A stretch of DNA of 16,728 bases from an uncultured Desulfovibrionaceae bacterium (GCA_947178315.1 CAMWXW010000003.1:1-16728), one strand, 5' to 3'. Numbered from the stretch's first letter, positions 1 to 7,945 are shown. Made by a program: numbers and translations. The notes: a model not told the origin generated them from the sequence alone.

Positions 1-1
1 A

Positions 2-328
2 TTTAGTATTACAAATATTTGTGGTTTATTAAAAGTAGTAGATACTCATACTCATATAAAATTCTTATACTACTATCTTACAATAGTAGCAAGATTATAT
101 GTAAGTTCTGGCATGGGAAATCCTAAATTAATGAGTAATGTTATACAGAAAATTAAAATCCCTCTTCCTCCTCTATCAGAACAAGAACGTATAGTAAATA
201 TACTAGATAAATTTGATACGCTTGTAAATGATATAAGCCAAGGCTTACCAGCAGAGATTGAAGCACGACAAAAACAATACGAATATTACAGAAATAAATT
301 GCTCACATTTAAGGAAATATCATACTGA
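2..328 (+). CDS. hsdS: Type I restriction-modification specificity subunit HsdS, C-terminal fragment (5' end outside window)
   Basis: The frame is open from the window edge, and the first internal ATG (113) is not a credible start: codons before it already read as HsdS sequence. What remains is the end of the second target-recognition domain and the distal conserved helix. Visible family marks are a GMGNPKLMSN segment, then IPLPPLSEQERIVNILDKFD, then LPAEIEARQKQYEYYRNKLL, the usual end of this family. HsdS gives DNA sequence specificity to the HsdM methyltransferase and HsdR endonuclease, with the two conserved helices spacing its two recognition domains. The stop at 326-328 is at the normal family end, so the gene is not truncated here. 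hsdM and hsdR are not visible and would lie upstream. Whether the full gene is intact cannot be judged. Confidence 0.9.
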   Translation, partial: FSITNICGLLKVVDTHTHIKFLYYYLTIVARLYVSSGMGNPKLMSNVIQKIKIPLPPLSEQERIVNILDKFDTLVNDISQGLPAEIEARQKQYEYYRNKLLTFKEISY

Positions 329-392
329 CAATAAGATACTATGCTTTATTATAGAAAGAATCTACCTACAAGCAACTATATTGATTATATTA

Positions 393-431
393 TAGCTATC
401 TCATATAAATGAAGATAGAGCTAGCTTTTTT
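393..431 (+). terminator. Probable intrinsic terminator after hsdS
   Basis: The left arm TAGCTATCT (393-401) can pair with AGATAGAGCTA (413-423), giving about 9 bp with a 2-nt bulge and an 11-nt loop. It is followed by GC and six T residues (426-431). It sits 65 nt after the hsdS stop. The stem is AT-rich and bulged, so termination strength is uncertain. I see nothing else in 329-498. Confidence 0.5.
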
Positions 432-498
432 ATTGTCTATTATATATCTCACATGCTTTTATAAGAAATATGTACTCTCTACAATAAAGACCCGCTTT

Positions 499-1110
499 TT
501 ACTCATTTATATTGTATATTTTTCGTTCTTTTGCAATATAAAAAATTTCTTTACTTTCTTTTTTTGTACTCTTTGGCTTAAATGACTTTACAGATACAAA
601 AGATGCTCTCAAGAGTGACTGATACCCTTGAATATCACCTCCCATAAAGACTTTTGTTATCAGCACTCCATGAGATGATAGGAACTCTTGTGCAATTGCA
701 AATGCTTCTTCACACAAAGCAAGAGAACGTGCTGCATCGGTACAGAATGAACCTGTTGTATTTGGTGCCATATCACTCATAATGACGTCAAAAGGTGCAA
801 ATTCTTTCAATGACTCTGTAAACTCATGAGAACGTTCAAATATAGAATCTTGAAAAAAATAGGTATTCTGAGGTAGAGAAATACGTAAAGGTTGCAGATC
901 ACAGCCTACAAGAATAGATTCAGGACGCATTCGTTCACGAGCAACCATAAGCCATGAACCGGGTGATGAACCAAGATCGAGGACTCGAGAAGCACCACGA
1001 AATACATTAAATTTATCATCAATCTCTTGTAACTTATATGCCGATCGAGCTGGATATTGTTCTTTGCGAGCTAAAAGACTATAGTAATCATGATGAGGTG
1101 CTTTACCCAT
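499..1110 (-). CDS. rlmE: 23S rRNA (uridine-2'-O)-methyltransferase RlmE (FtsJ/RrmJ)
   Basis: 203 residues, normal length for RlmE, a SAM-dependent enzyme that 2'-O-methylates a uridine in the A-loop of 23S rRNA late in 50S assembly. The SAM motif VLDLGSSPGSW lies at about 43-53. The catalytic K-D-K-E tetrad of the RrmJ family is complete: K26 (SAYKL), D113 (SDMAPNT), K153 (LITKVF) and E188 (SKEIFYIA). The N-terminus has the typical ARKEQYPARSAYKL region, which supports the ATG at 1108-1110. The start lies inside the last codons of galE (8-nt overlap), so the two are probably co-transcribed and translationally coupled. The pairing has no obvious functional logic. I see no convincing terminator downstream on this strand. 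Confidence 0.95.
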   Translation of the reverse strand: MGKAPHHDYYSLLARKEQYPARSAYKLQEIDDKFNVFRGASRVLDLGSSPGSWLMVARERMRPESILVGCDLQPLRISLPQNTYFFQDSIFERSHEFTESLKEFAPFDVIMSDMAPNTTGSFCTDAARSLALCEEAFAIAQEFLSSHGVLITKVFMGGDIQGYQSLLRASFVSVKSFKPKSTKKESKEIFYIAKERKIYNINE

Positions 1111-2095
1111 GTGAAGAACCCTTTCTATCTTTGATAAACCACTCCCACCCCGTATGAACTATATTCTCTAAACTTGAGTGTGATGGCTTCCAAGATAACA
1201 ATTCAAAAGCTCGTGTTGCATCTGCAACGACGTAGTCTGGATCACCTTGTCTTCTTGCCTCTTCTTTAAGAGTAACCTTTTTTCCTGTTACCTCCTCAAC
1301 AATGCGTATCATTTCTCTATTCGAAGTCCCTTTATTAGTACCAAGATTACAAGTTATATTCTTTTTCTCTCGCATAAGATATTCTAACGCATTCACATGT
1401 GCATAGGCTAAGTCTGTAACATGTATATAATCTCGTATACATGTCCCATCTGGTGTTGCATAGTCTGAACCGTATAAAGAAAAGTAAGGGATATCTCCTA
1501 CAAGAGAGGCAAATAAACAAGCAAGAATATGTATATGTTCTTTGCGACGCTGTCCTGTTCTTCCTTGAGCATCTGCTCCTGCTGCATTAAAATAGCGTAA
1601 CGATGCTACATAGAGATCATATGCTTGAGAACAATCCTCTGCTATTCTTTCCATCATATATTTTGACTGTGCATACGGACTCATAGGATTCATACTTGCA
1701 TCTTCTGATATAGGATTATATGAGACTGGCTTTCCGTAAACTGAAGCACTGCTTGAAAGCACGACATAACGTACTCCCGCACGTTGTATTGCAGAGAAAA
1801 GATTTATACTTCCACAGAGATTATTTGTATAATACGATAACGGATCTTCTACACTTTCTTTAACAGAGATATAAGCAGCAAAATGTAAGACTCCTTTTAT
1901 ATCATAATCCCGTAGCACAGATTCAAGATGCTCTACATCATGTATATCTCCCTCAACATATTGAAAAGGAGAGATTAAATCTTTATATCCAGAAGAAAAA
2001 TTATCATAAATTATTGGAGTATATCCTTTTTCCTCTAACGCATAACATGTATGACTACCGATAAATCCAGCTCCACCAATAACAAGTATATTCAT
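1103..2095 (-). CDS. galE: UDP-glucose 4-epimerase GalE
   Basis: 330 residues, typical for GalE, an extended short-chain dehydrogenase that interconverts UDP-glucose and UDP-galactose with bound NAD. The N-terminal Rossmann motif GGAGFIGSH is at 7-15. The catalytic Ser is in SSSASVYG (114-121), with the YxxxK pair at Y141 and K145. The substrate-domain signatures YFNAAGAD and CIRDYIHVTDLA are present. The protein lacks a signal peptide and should be cytosolic. In an LPS-making organism it probably feeds galactose-containing surface glycans; 4-epimerases of this family can also act on UDP-GlcNAc, which sequence alone does not settle. It is the first gene of a two-gene unit with rlmE and diverges from murC. 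A GAGGGG element lies about 13 nt before the ATG, farther than usual, so initiation may be modest. Confidence 0.93.
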   Translation of the reverse strand: MNILVIGGAGFIGSHTCYALEEKGYTPIIYDNFSSGYKDLISPFQYVEGDIHDVEHLESVLRDYDIKGVLHFAAYISVKESVEDPLSYYTNNLCGSINLFSAIQRAGVRYVVLSSSASVYGKPVSYNPISEDASMNPMSPYAQSKYMMERIAEDCSQAYDLYVASLRYFNAAGADAQGRTGQRRKEHIHILACLFASLVGDIPYFSLYGSDYATPDGTCIRDYIHVTDLAYAHVNALEYLMREKKNITCNLGTNKGTSNREMIRIVEEVTGKKVTLKEEARRQGDPDYVVADATRAFELLSWKPSHSSLENIVHTGWEWFIKDRKGSSHG

Positions 2096-2261
2096 AGTAT
2101 TCTAACTACCCCTCACTACAATGATAATAGCAATTATATATCAATTTAGAATAAAATGCTAGGTAAACGACTATCTTTGTTAAGAGAAAAGAACAAATCA
2201 ATATCCTCTCTACTCTTCCTATCCTTCTATGCACATTATAGAGCTTACATGATTTATGTTC

Positions 2262-2290
2262 TTGTCTTTTTTCCAACTTTTACGTATAAT
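2262..2290 (+). promoter_or_regulatory. Candidate sigma-70 promoter for murC
   Basis: A -35-like TTGTCT (2262-2267) and a consensus -10 TATAAT (2285-2290) are separated by exactly 17 nt, upstream of murC in the 260-nt divergent galE-murC gap. A second TATAAT at 2325-2330 has no good -35 and would give a leader of under 20 nt. I found only weak promoter-like sequence for galE on the other strand. Confidence 0.5.
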
Positions 2291-2344
2291 CATATTTAAC
2301 ATACTAGAGTAATGTTATATGTGATATAATTTCACTTTCCAAAA

Positions 2345-2350
2345 AGGAAG
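2345..2350 (+). promoter_or_regulatory. Ribosome binding site of murC
   Basis: AGGAAG ends 5 nt before the ATG at 2356, which fixes the murC start. Confidence 0.7.
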
Positions 2351-2355
2351 CATCT

Positions 2356-3726
2356 ATGTTTTCTAAAACTAAGCATATCCACATGGTCGGCATTGGTGGA
2401 TCTGGAATGAGTGGGATAGCAGAGGTTCTACTCTCCCTGGGGTATACTATCTCTGGCTCAGATACTATTGATTCCCCTGTATTACAAAGACTCTCCTCTC
2501 TAGGGGCTCTTATCTTTACTGAACACCGTCCAGAACACGTAGCCAATGTGGACGTTGTCGTTCAATCAAATGCTATCAGTGCTGATAATCCAGAAATCAT
2601 TATGGCACATCAAAATAATATCCCAGTTATCCCTCGTGCAGAGATGTTAGCTGAACTCATGAGATTACGGACAGGAATTGCTGTTGGAGGAACTCACGGT
2701 AAAACAACCACTACTTCTTTTCTTGCAAGTATCTTTTCTTCTGCCAATCTTGATCCAACTGTTATCATTGGAGGAAAACTTAATGCTATCAACTCTAATG
2801 CCTATCTTGGTCATGGAAAATTTATTATTGCCGAAGCCGATGAATCAGATGCCTCTTTTCTTTACCTTTTTCCCTGTATCACAGTTGTTACCAATATAGA
2901 CTATGATCACCTTGACTTCTACAGTTCTCAAGATGAAATTGATTCCGTTTTCATTCAATTTATGAACAAAATTCCGTTTTATGGATTAAATGTTGTCTGT
3001 GGCGATGACCCAGGTGTGCAACGAGTTCTTCCTTATATCAAACGAAAAATCCTTACCTATGGCTTTAACACTGATAATATGTTGTATGCACATGTACACA
3101 GAGCAGATACAGAGTGTCACTTTACAGTATATTATTTAGGAAAAGATATAGGGACATTTATACTAAAACACCCAGGACTTCATAATATCCTTAACGCACT
3201 TGCAAGCATTGGAGTCGCACTCGCATGTGATATCTCTCCAGAACAATGCTATGAAGGACTCCTTACTTTTCGAGGTGTTGGAAGACGCTTTGAACAGAAA
3301 GGAATAGTTCGGGGCATCACAGTTATCGATGACTACGGACACCACCCTGTAGAGATAAAATCTACACTTGCAACAGCCCGTGCTTGTTTCCCTGATAAAC
3401 GAATACATGTTGCCTTCCAGCCACATCGATTCACTCGAACACAAGCTCTTTTTGGAGATTTCTGTTCTGCTTTTAATGATATCGATTCTCTTATTGTTAC
3501 AGAAATCTATCCTGCATCAGAAACACCGATTCCTGGAGTAAATGGCGTCAACCTTGCACATGGAATAAAACAAGTTGGTATTGTCCCAGAAGTTACCTTT
3601 TGTGCTACCCTTGATGATGTCATAGACCATCTCTCTTCCACTGTACAAGAAGGGGACGTCGTTATGACACTCGGTGCAGGAACAATTACAACAGTAGGTT
3701 CACGTTTACTTGAACGATTAGGATAA
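2356..3726 (+). CDS. murC: UDP-N-acetylmuramate--L-alanine ligase MurC
   Basis: 456 residues, full length for MurC, the cytosolic ATP-dependent ligase that adds L-alanine to UDP-MurNAc in peptidoglycan precursor synthesis. The N-terminal UDP-binding domain begins HMVGIGGSGMSGIAEV. The ATP-binding P-loop GGTHGKTTTT is at 111-120. The Mur-ligase central motif EADESDASF (160-168) and TNIDYDHLDFY (179-189) follow. The C-terminal domain carries DDYGHHPVEI and QPHRFTRT, both MurC signatures, and ends with a GAGTI element. The good ribosome binding site and the N-terminal match support the chosen ATG. murB follows 72 nt later, as in many division/cell-wall clusters, but ddl, murG, ftsQ, ftsA and ftsZ are absent here, so this is a partial or relocated cluster. 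Confidence 0.97.
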   Translation: MFSKTKHIHMVGIGGSGMSGIAEVLLSLGYTISGSDTIDSPVLQRLSSLGALIFTEHRPEHVANVDVVVQSNAISADNPEIIMAHQNNIPVIPRAEMLAELMRLRTGIAVGGTHGKTTTTSFLASIFSSANLDPTVIIGGKLNAINSNAYLGHGKFIIAEADESDASFLYLFPCITVVTNIDYDHLDFYSSQDEIDSVFIQFMNKIPFYGLNVVCGDDPGVQRVLPYIKRKILTYGFNTDNMLYAHVHRADTECHFTVYYLGKDIGTFILKHPGLHNILNALASIGVALACDISPEQCYEGLLTFRGVGRRFEQKGIVRGITVIDDYGHHPVEIKSTLATARACFPDKRIHVAFQPHRFTRTQALFGDFCSAFNDIDSLIVTEIYPASETPIPGVNGVNLAHGIKQVGIVPEVTFCATLDDVIDHLSSTVQEGDVVMTLGAGTITTVGSRLLERLG

Positions 3727-3798
3727 CATATCCCGATACATTGTAGAAAAAAGAACTCTCTACTTCTTACATAGAATGAGATTGATACGAGGGTATAC

Positions 3799-4689
3799 AT
3801 GCAAATTATTGATTCTTCTCCTATGAAGCAGAAAACAACTATGAAGCTTGGTGGCAATGCATACCAAGAACTCATTATTGAATCATATGATGATGCAGAT
3901 ATCCTCTTACACCACATACAAAAAAATCCATTGCCTTGTTATATTTTAGGTGGAGGGAGTAATCTTCTTATTGACTCAGAACCTCTTAACGCATACGTCA
4001 TACGTAGTACATATACACACCCGTGCAAAGTCGTACAAGAAACAGAAAAATACATACATATACAAGCTCCACTATCTATGCCTTTGCAACGCTTTGTCCT
4101 TCAAGCTATAGGATATGGTGCTCAAGGTTTTGAAGGTCTTGCTGGTGTGCCTGGTACATTAGGTGGTGCTATAGCTATGAATGCAGGTTCTTTTGGCTCT
4201 GAAGTTGCACGCTATCTTGCTTCTCTTGATATCCTTTCGCTTTCAGAAGGAATCATGCAATGCACACAGGAATCATTTACTCGAGGCTATCGTTCCTTTT
4301 CTATTAAACATCATGATGCTCCTTATATAGGCCTTAGTGCTCTCTTTATCTGTCCTAAAGCATCTCCCACACAACTACGCTCTACGTTCAAAGCCCATCT
4401 TGCGACTAAAAAAGAACGACAACCTCTTCAAGCACACAGTGCCGGTTGTGTTTTTAAGAATATCAATGGAACAAGTACAGGGTTACTACTTGAGGAAGCT
4501 GGAATGAAAAATATATCCACAGAGCATTTTCATTTTTCATCACAACATGCTAACTTCCTTCTCCATGATGGAAATGGTACTCTCGATGAAGCACTCTTTT
4601 TACTAGAAAAAGCAAAGCAAATTATTTCAGAACGATATGCACATACATTAGAACTTGAAGTACGTATCTGGACAACACGGAATATATAA
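3799..4689 (+). CDS. murB: UDP-N-acetylenolpyruvoylglucosamine reductase MurB
   Basis: 296 residues, a FAD/NADPH enzyme that reduces UDP-GlcNAc-enolpyruvate to UDP-MurNAc, the substrate of the neighbouring MurC. The FAD-binding region includes TMKLGGNA, YILGGGSNLLI (48-58) and EGLAGVPGTLGGAIAMNAGSFG (112-133). The conserved arginine lies in RGYRSFSIK (R165) and the C-terminal acid in LELEVRIW (E287). In the SAGCVFKN motif, residue 217 is cysteine where the E. coli type has the proton-donating serine (NAGSFFKNP); a Cys at this place can in principle do the same chemistry. The absence of an extra C-terminal fold and the length suggest the short, type II-like form. A GAGGG site (3789-3793) lies 5 nt before the ATG. 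murC and murB probably share a transcript. Confidence 0.95.
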   Translation: MQIIDSSPMKQKTTMKLGGNAYQELIIESYDDADILLHHIQKNPLPCYILGGGSNLLIDSEPLNAYVIRSTYTHPCKVVQETEKYIHIQAPLSMPLQRFVLQAIGYGAQGFEGLAGVPGTLGGAIAMNAGSFGSEVARYLASLDILSLSEGIMQCTQESFTRGYRSFSIKHHDAPYIGLSALFICPKASPTQLRSTFKAHLATKKERQPLQAHSAGCVFKNINGTSTGLLLEEAGMKNISTEHFHFSSQHANFLLHDGNGTLDEALFLLEKAKQIISERYAHTLELEVRIWTTRNI

Positions 4690-4755
4690 TGCTATATAGA
4701 GTGATGACTATTCTCTGTTTACTTTATGCTAAAAATCATGTATGCTATACTTGTG

Positions 4756-4762
4756 TAGGAGA
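4756..4762 (+). promoter_or_regulatory. Ribosome binding site that selects a GTG start
   Basis: TAGGAGA lies 5 nt before the GTG at 4768, so the DHH-family gene starts at this GTG. Just upstream, TGCTATACT (4743-4751) looks like an extended -10 element, but it would put the transcript start within the ribosome binding site and lacks a -35, so I do not call it a promoter. Confidence 0.6.
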
Positions 4763-4767
4763 TATTT

Positions 4768-5805
4768 GTGGCATATTTTAAGAATCTTGAAAAACCGCTT
4801 GCACATTTACTAAGCTTATTCTCAAAAGAACAACGCTGGCTTATCACAATTATTGCCGACCCTGATGCCGTTGCATCTGCGCTTGCTCTGCGAAGAATTA
4901 TGCAAAATAGAGTCAAATCTGTTACGATTGCAAGCCCAACTGAAATGACACGTCCTGATAATCTCTCTATGTTAAAACTTTTACGCATCTCTATTGAAAA
5001 ATTTACTCCTGAGATGTGCTCTGAGTATGATAGATTTGCTATTGTTGATTCTCAACCCGATCACAATCCTCTTTTTCTTCCGATAGATTATTCTATTGTG
5101 ATTGATCATCACCCAGAAAAAGAAGATGTCCAATATGACACTGATGGACGCTTTATCAATGTTCGACCTAACTACGGTGCGACGTCAACAATGATGACAG
5201 AATTTCTCTATAATCTCGATATCAATATTACTCCACGTATGGCAACTGCTCTTCAACTTGGTATCCGGACAGATACGGGGATTTTTGAACGCTCTGGCTC
5301 TGAAGTAGATATGAGAGCATATCAATATCTCTCTAAGTTTGCGAATCCTGATCTTCGTTCGCATATCTTAAAAAGTGAATATAAAATGTCATGGCTTCCC
5401 TATTTTTCTATGGCATTTGCAAATTTCATTGCTATCTCTGGGAAGGAATCACAAATTTTCACTTATTTGCCAGAAGTAGATAATGGTGATATTCTTGTTG
5501 CTATAGCAGACTTTTGCATGCGAGTACAAGAGATTGCATGGGTTGCTGTTGCGGGAAAAATAGATGATCATATTACTGTTATCTTCCGAGGTGGAGCGCT
5601 TAACCAAGATTTAGGAGAGCTTGCTACAATAGCATTTAATGAGATTGGCTCTGCTGGAGGACATAGAAATATTGCACGTGCTGAGATACCAATAGCCAAT
5701 ATCCCTCAAAAAATCAATATAGTAGAGTTTCTTTTACGAGAAATAGCAGATGCTCTTGATGAAACAAAAGACACATTAGAAGAATCTGAAGAGCATGATG
5801 AATAA
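4768..5805 (+). CDS. DHH/DHHA1-family phosphoesterase (RecJ/NrnA superfamily, exact substrate unknown)
   Basis: 345 residues with a GTG start. The N-terminal DHH domain carries metal-binding motifs: ADPDAVASA (30-38), VDSQP (93-97), VIDHHP with the name-giving Asp-His-His at 113-115, and GIRTDT (165-170). The C-terminal DHHA1 domain contains FRGGALNQDLGELA (273-286) and the GSAGGHR nucleotide-binding loop (294-300). Relatives include nano-RNase/pAp phosphatase NrnA, cyclic di-AMP phosphodiesterases and RecJ. Motif I has Ala-Asp-Pro-Asp instead of the common His-x-Asn-Pro-Asp, a pattern I associate with an uncharacterised subgroup in Desulfobacterota-like bacteria. There is no membrane segment and no CBS or PAS domain, so it is probably a soluble enzyme acting on short RNAs, pAp or cyclic dinucleotides. 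The C-terminus is acidic (about 331-345). It is 78 nt after murB and may be read from the same transcript. Confidence 0.88.
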   Translation: MAYFKNLEKPLAHLLSLFSKEQRWLITIIADPDAVASALALRRIMQNRVKSVTIASPTEMTRPDNLSMLKLLRISIEKFTPEMCSEYDRFAIVDSQPDHNPLFLPIDYSIVIDHHPEKEDVQYDTDGRFINVRPNYGATSTMMTEFLYNLDINITPRMATALQLGIRTDTGIFERSGSEVDMRAYQYLSKFANPDLRSHILKSEYKMSWLPYFSMAFANFIAISGKESQIFTYLPEVDNGDILVAIADFCMRVQEIAWVAVAGKIDDHITVIFRGGALNQDLGELATIAFNEIGSAGGHRNIARAEIPIANIPQKINIVEFLLREIADALDETKDTLEESEEHDE

Positions 5806-5914
5806 ATATACATCTCTTTTCTATAAGTTTGTCTCTCTCAATATAATAAAGCTTATCTCATAGCAATATATAGCTAAATCATCTTTGTATAAACATAGGA
5901 AAAGATAATGAAAC

Positions 5915-5945
5915 GTATACTACTATAGTAGATATAGTAGTATAC
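5915..5945. terminator. Perfect 13-bp inverted repeat between convergent genes, possible bidirectional terminator
   Basis: GTATACTACTATA (5915-5927), a 5-nt loop, then TATAGTAGTATAC (5933-5945) is a perfect inverted repeat. It lies between the DHH-gene stop (5805) and the nifS stop (5954), 8 nt after the end of nifS on the minus strand. On the plus strand a T6 run (5957-5962) follows 11 nt later; on the minus strand the following sequence is T-rich but broken. Only 3 of 13 pairs are G-C, weak for an intrinsic terminator, so a protein-binding site is also possible. Confidence 0.5.
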
Positions 5946-5953
5946 TAAGGTGA

Positions 5954-7117
5954 TTATTTTTTGAATGGTGAGATTTCTCTCAATCGACTGATAATACCAG
6001 GCATAACTTCAATTACTTTCTCAATATCTTCTTTTGTTGTATATCGAGAAAGACTAAAGCGAATTGAACCATGAGCATATTCAAATGGAACACCCATCGC
6101 ACGTAGAACATGTGATGATTCTAAACTTCCAGATGTACATGCAGAGCCAGAGCTTGCACAGATACCATGACCATCTAATAAGAGTAGAATTGCTTCTCCT
6201 TCAACATTTTTGAATGAGATATTCGTTGTATTAGGAAGTCTATGAACAGTATCTCCATTTATGCGACTATCTGGGATACGTGCTATCAATTCTTTCTCCA
6301 ACATATCTCGCAATGCTGCAACTTCTGTTTGCTCTTTCTCAAGATTTTCTTGTGCAAGTTGAGCTGCTACACCCATTGCTATGATATATGGTGTATTTTC
6401 TGTGCCTGCACGCTTTCCATATTCTTGATGTCCACCTATGATATATGGCTTATAACGAACTCCTTTTCTTACATAAAGAACCCCTATACCTTTAGGAGCA
6501 TGGAGCTTGTGTCCTGAACATACTAGATAGTCTATACCTTTGAGCTCTTTCAGATTGATTGGCATTTTACCTACAGCTTGAACTGCATCTGTATGAAATT
6601 GAATTCCATGTTCTTCTGCAATAGCTGATATCTCTTCTATTGGGAATATCGTTCCGGTTTCATTATTTGCCCACATCATAGATATGAGCGCTGTATCTTC
6701 TCGTATTGCATTACGGAGTTCATCTAATGATATCTGACCTCGCTCATCAACTCCTAAGACTGTTACGTCATATCCACGTCGTTTTAACTCATTCATTGTT
6801 GCGACAACTGCAGAGTGTTCCACTGCACTTGTGATAACATGTCGTTTCTCTGGTTGCGTTAGAACAGATGAAAAGATTGCAGAGTTATCTCCCTCTGTCC
6901 CACAAGAGACAAAGTAAATCTCATCTGGACGGGCTCCAAGAAGAGACGCAACCTGTGAACGGGCATTGCGTATATCCTTTCCAATATTGCCACCAAATGA
7001 GTGCATACTTGAAGCATTACCATATTTCTCTGTAAAGAAAGGAAGCATTGCCTCTACAACCTGTGAATCTACCTGTGTTGTCGCATTATTATCAAGATAG
7101 ATTACTTTATTTTTCAT
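5954..7117 (-). CDS. nifS: Cysteine desulfurase NifS/IscS family
   Basis: 387 residues, full length for a class I cysteine desulfurase: a PLP enzyme that removes sulfur from L-cysteine and passes it as persulfide to the Fe-S scaffold. The N-terminus YLDNNATTQVD is typical. H101 (SAVEHSAV) should stack on PLP, and HTDAVQAVGK (175-184) contains the PLP-ring Asp. The Schiff-base lysine is K204 in SGHKLHAPKG. The mobile catalytic Cys is C327 in SSGSACTSGS, and RAGTEN (236-241) binds the cofactor phosphate. The ATG overlaps the nifU stop by 4 nt (ATGA), with an AGAGG site 7-8 nt ahead, so both proteins should be made in coupled amounts. Pairing with a NifU-type scaffold favours the name nifS; nothing else for nitrogen fixation is nearby, so its role is probably general Fe-S biogenesis. 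Confidence 0.95.
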   Translation of the reverse strand: MKNKVIYLDNNATTQVDSQVVEAMLPFFTEKYGNASSMHSFGGNIGKDIRNARSQVASLLGARPDEIYFVSCGTEGDNSAIFSSVLTQPEKRHVITSAVEHSAVVATMNELKRRGYDVTVLGVDERGQISLDELRNAIREDTALISMMWANNETGTIFPIEEISAIAEEHGIQFHTDAVQAVGKMPINLKELKGIDYLVCSGHKLHAPKGIGVLYVRKGVRYKPYIIGGHQEYGKRAGTENTPYIIAMGVAAQLAQENLEKEQTEVAALRDMLEKELIARIPDSRINGDTVHRLPNTTNISFKNVEGEAILLLLDGHGICASSGSACTSGSLESSHVLRAMGVPFEYAHGSIRFSLSRYTTKEDIEKVIEVMPGIISRLREISPFKK

Positions 7118-7917
7118 AGTAAAACCTCTTTCACTACAATATTTGAATCAACCTCTTTTTGCAATAGAGCTTCTAATTCACGAAGTGCATCAGCTTTCTT
7201 CTCTTTTGGCAAATGGATATTGACACGCACGATATTTCCTTCTACAGAGAGGATTTCAACGGCGTCTTGTCTTGGAAGACTTTGTATAAATCCCTTATAC
7301 ATTGCCATCATTATTTTCTGCATTGTCTGCACTGCATTACGTTGATCTACTCGACCATTTCCATTCATATCATCAAGAATATCTATGATAGAATCATGAC
7401 ACCCTTTACAACCCCCTCCAGCTTTTGTCGCTTGGATCACATCTTCCAATGTCTGTAGATTATTGACTTCTATTGCTTTACGGATTGTTTCTTCAGAGAC
7501 GTTAAAGCAATAACATATAATCTTACCCTCTTCTTCATGCTCAATAGGAGGAAGTCCTTTATAGTTACGGATTGCTGCCTCAAGTGCTTCTGCTCCCATA
7601 ACAGAACAGTGCAATTTTTCTTTGGGAAGACCCCCTAAGAATGTTGCTATATCCTGATTTGTTACTTTTTCTGCATCTTCTACTTTCATGCCCTTGATCA
7701 TCTCTGTAAGAGCAGAACTCGATGCAATAGCACTTGCACACCCAAAGGTTTCAAAGCTTGCATCAACAATCACTCCATCTTCTATTTTGAGGTAGAGTTT
7801 TAGAGCATCTCCACAAGAGAGGCTCCCTACTTCACCAATAGCATTTGCATCTTGTAATGCTCCGATATTTCTCGGATTTACAAAATACTCTTTTACTTTA
7901 TCTGTATATTCCCACAT
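7114..7917 (-). CDS. nifU: Fe-S cluster scaffold NifU (IscU domain + [2Fe-2S] Bfd-like domain + degenerate NfuA-like domain)
   Basis: 267 residues from the ATG at 7915-7917; GAGGGA 7 nt ahead and the MWEYTDKV family start support this over a TTG at 7962. Residues 1-125 form an IscU-type scaffold with the three cluster cysteines C35 (SCGDALK), C60 (FGCASA) and C104 (LHCS), plus D37. Residues 134-180 form a Bfd-like [2Fe-2S] domain with C135, C137, C170 and C173 (CYC ... CKGC). Residues 200-267 align in outline with the C-terminal NifU/NfuA domain (VEILSVEGNIVRVNI ... VVKEVLL), but the CxxC that binds a cluster in that domain is missing: the place reads HLPKEKKADAL. The protein takes sulfur from NifS, encoded immediately downstream, and delivers clusters to target proteins. 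Regulation is probably through the promoter and palindrome upstream. Confidence 0.94.
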   Translation of the reverse strand: MWEYTDKVKEYFVNPRNIGALQDANAIGEVGSLSCGDALKLYLKIEDGVIVDASFETFGCASAIASSSALTEMIKGMKVEDAEKVTNQDIATFLGGLPKEKLHCSVMGAEALEAAIRNYKGLPPIEHEEEGKIICYCFNVSEETIRKAIEVNNLQTLEDVIQATKAGGGCKGCHDSIIDILDDMNGNGRVDQRNAVQTMQKIMMAMYKGFIQSLPRQDAVEILSVEGNIVRVNIHLPKEKKADALRELEALLQKEVDSNIVVKEVLL

Positions 7918-7924
7918 AGTTATT

Positions 7925-7930
7925 TCCCTC
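7925..7930 (-). promoter_or_regulatory. Ribosome binding site that fixes the nifU start
   Basis: On the minus strand GAGGGA lies 7 nt before the ATG at 7917. The in-frame TTG at 7962 lies within the palindrome and has no such site. Confidence 0.7.
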
Positions 7931-7945
7931 AATGTAATGGTTCTT

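Noticed and set aside
67..88. A TACTACTAT / ATAGTAG inverted repeat in the hsdS fragment, sharing an 11-mer with the repeat at 5915-5945
   Set aside because: It lies within codons for a Tyr-rich stretch typical of HsdS and has only a 7-bp stem. Similarity probably reflects base composition.
2304..2546. Minus-strand open frame overlapping the murC start
   Set aside because: It is a shadow of murC in another frame, with no recognisable family and no ribosome binding site.
3727..3798. A possible terminator between murC and murB (GTAGA/TCTAC)
   Set aside because: Only a 5-bp stem with a long loop and no T-run; murC and murB are more likely co-transcribed.
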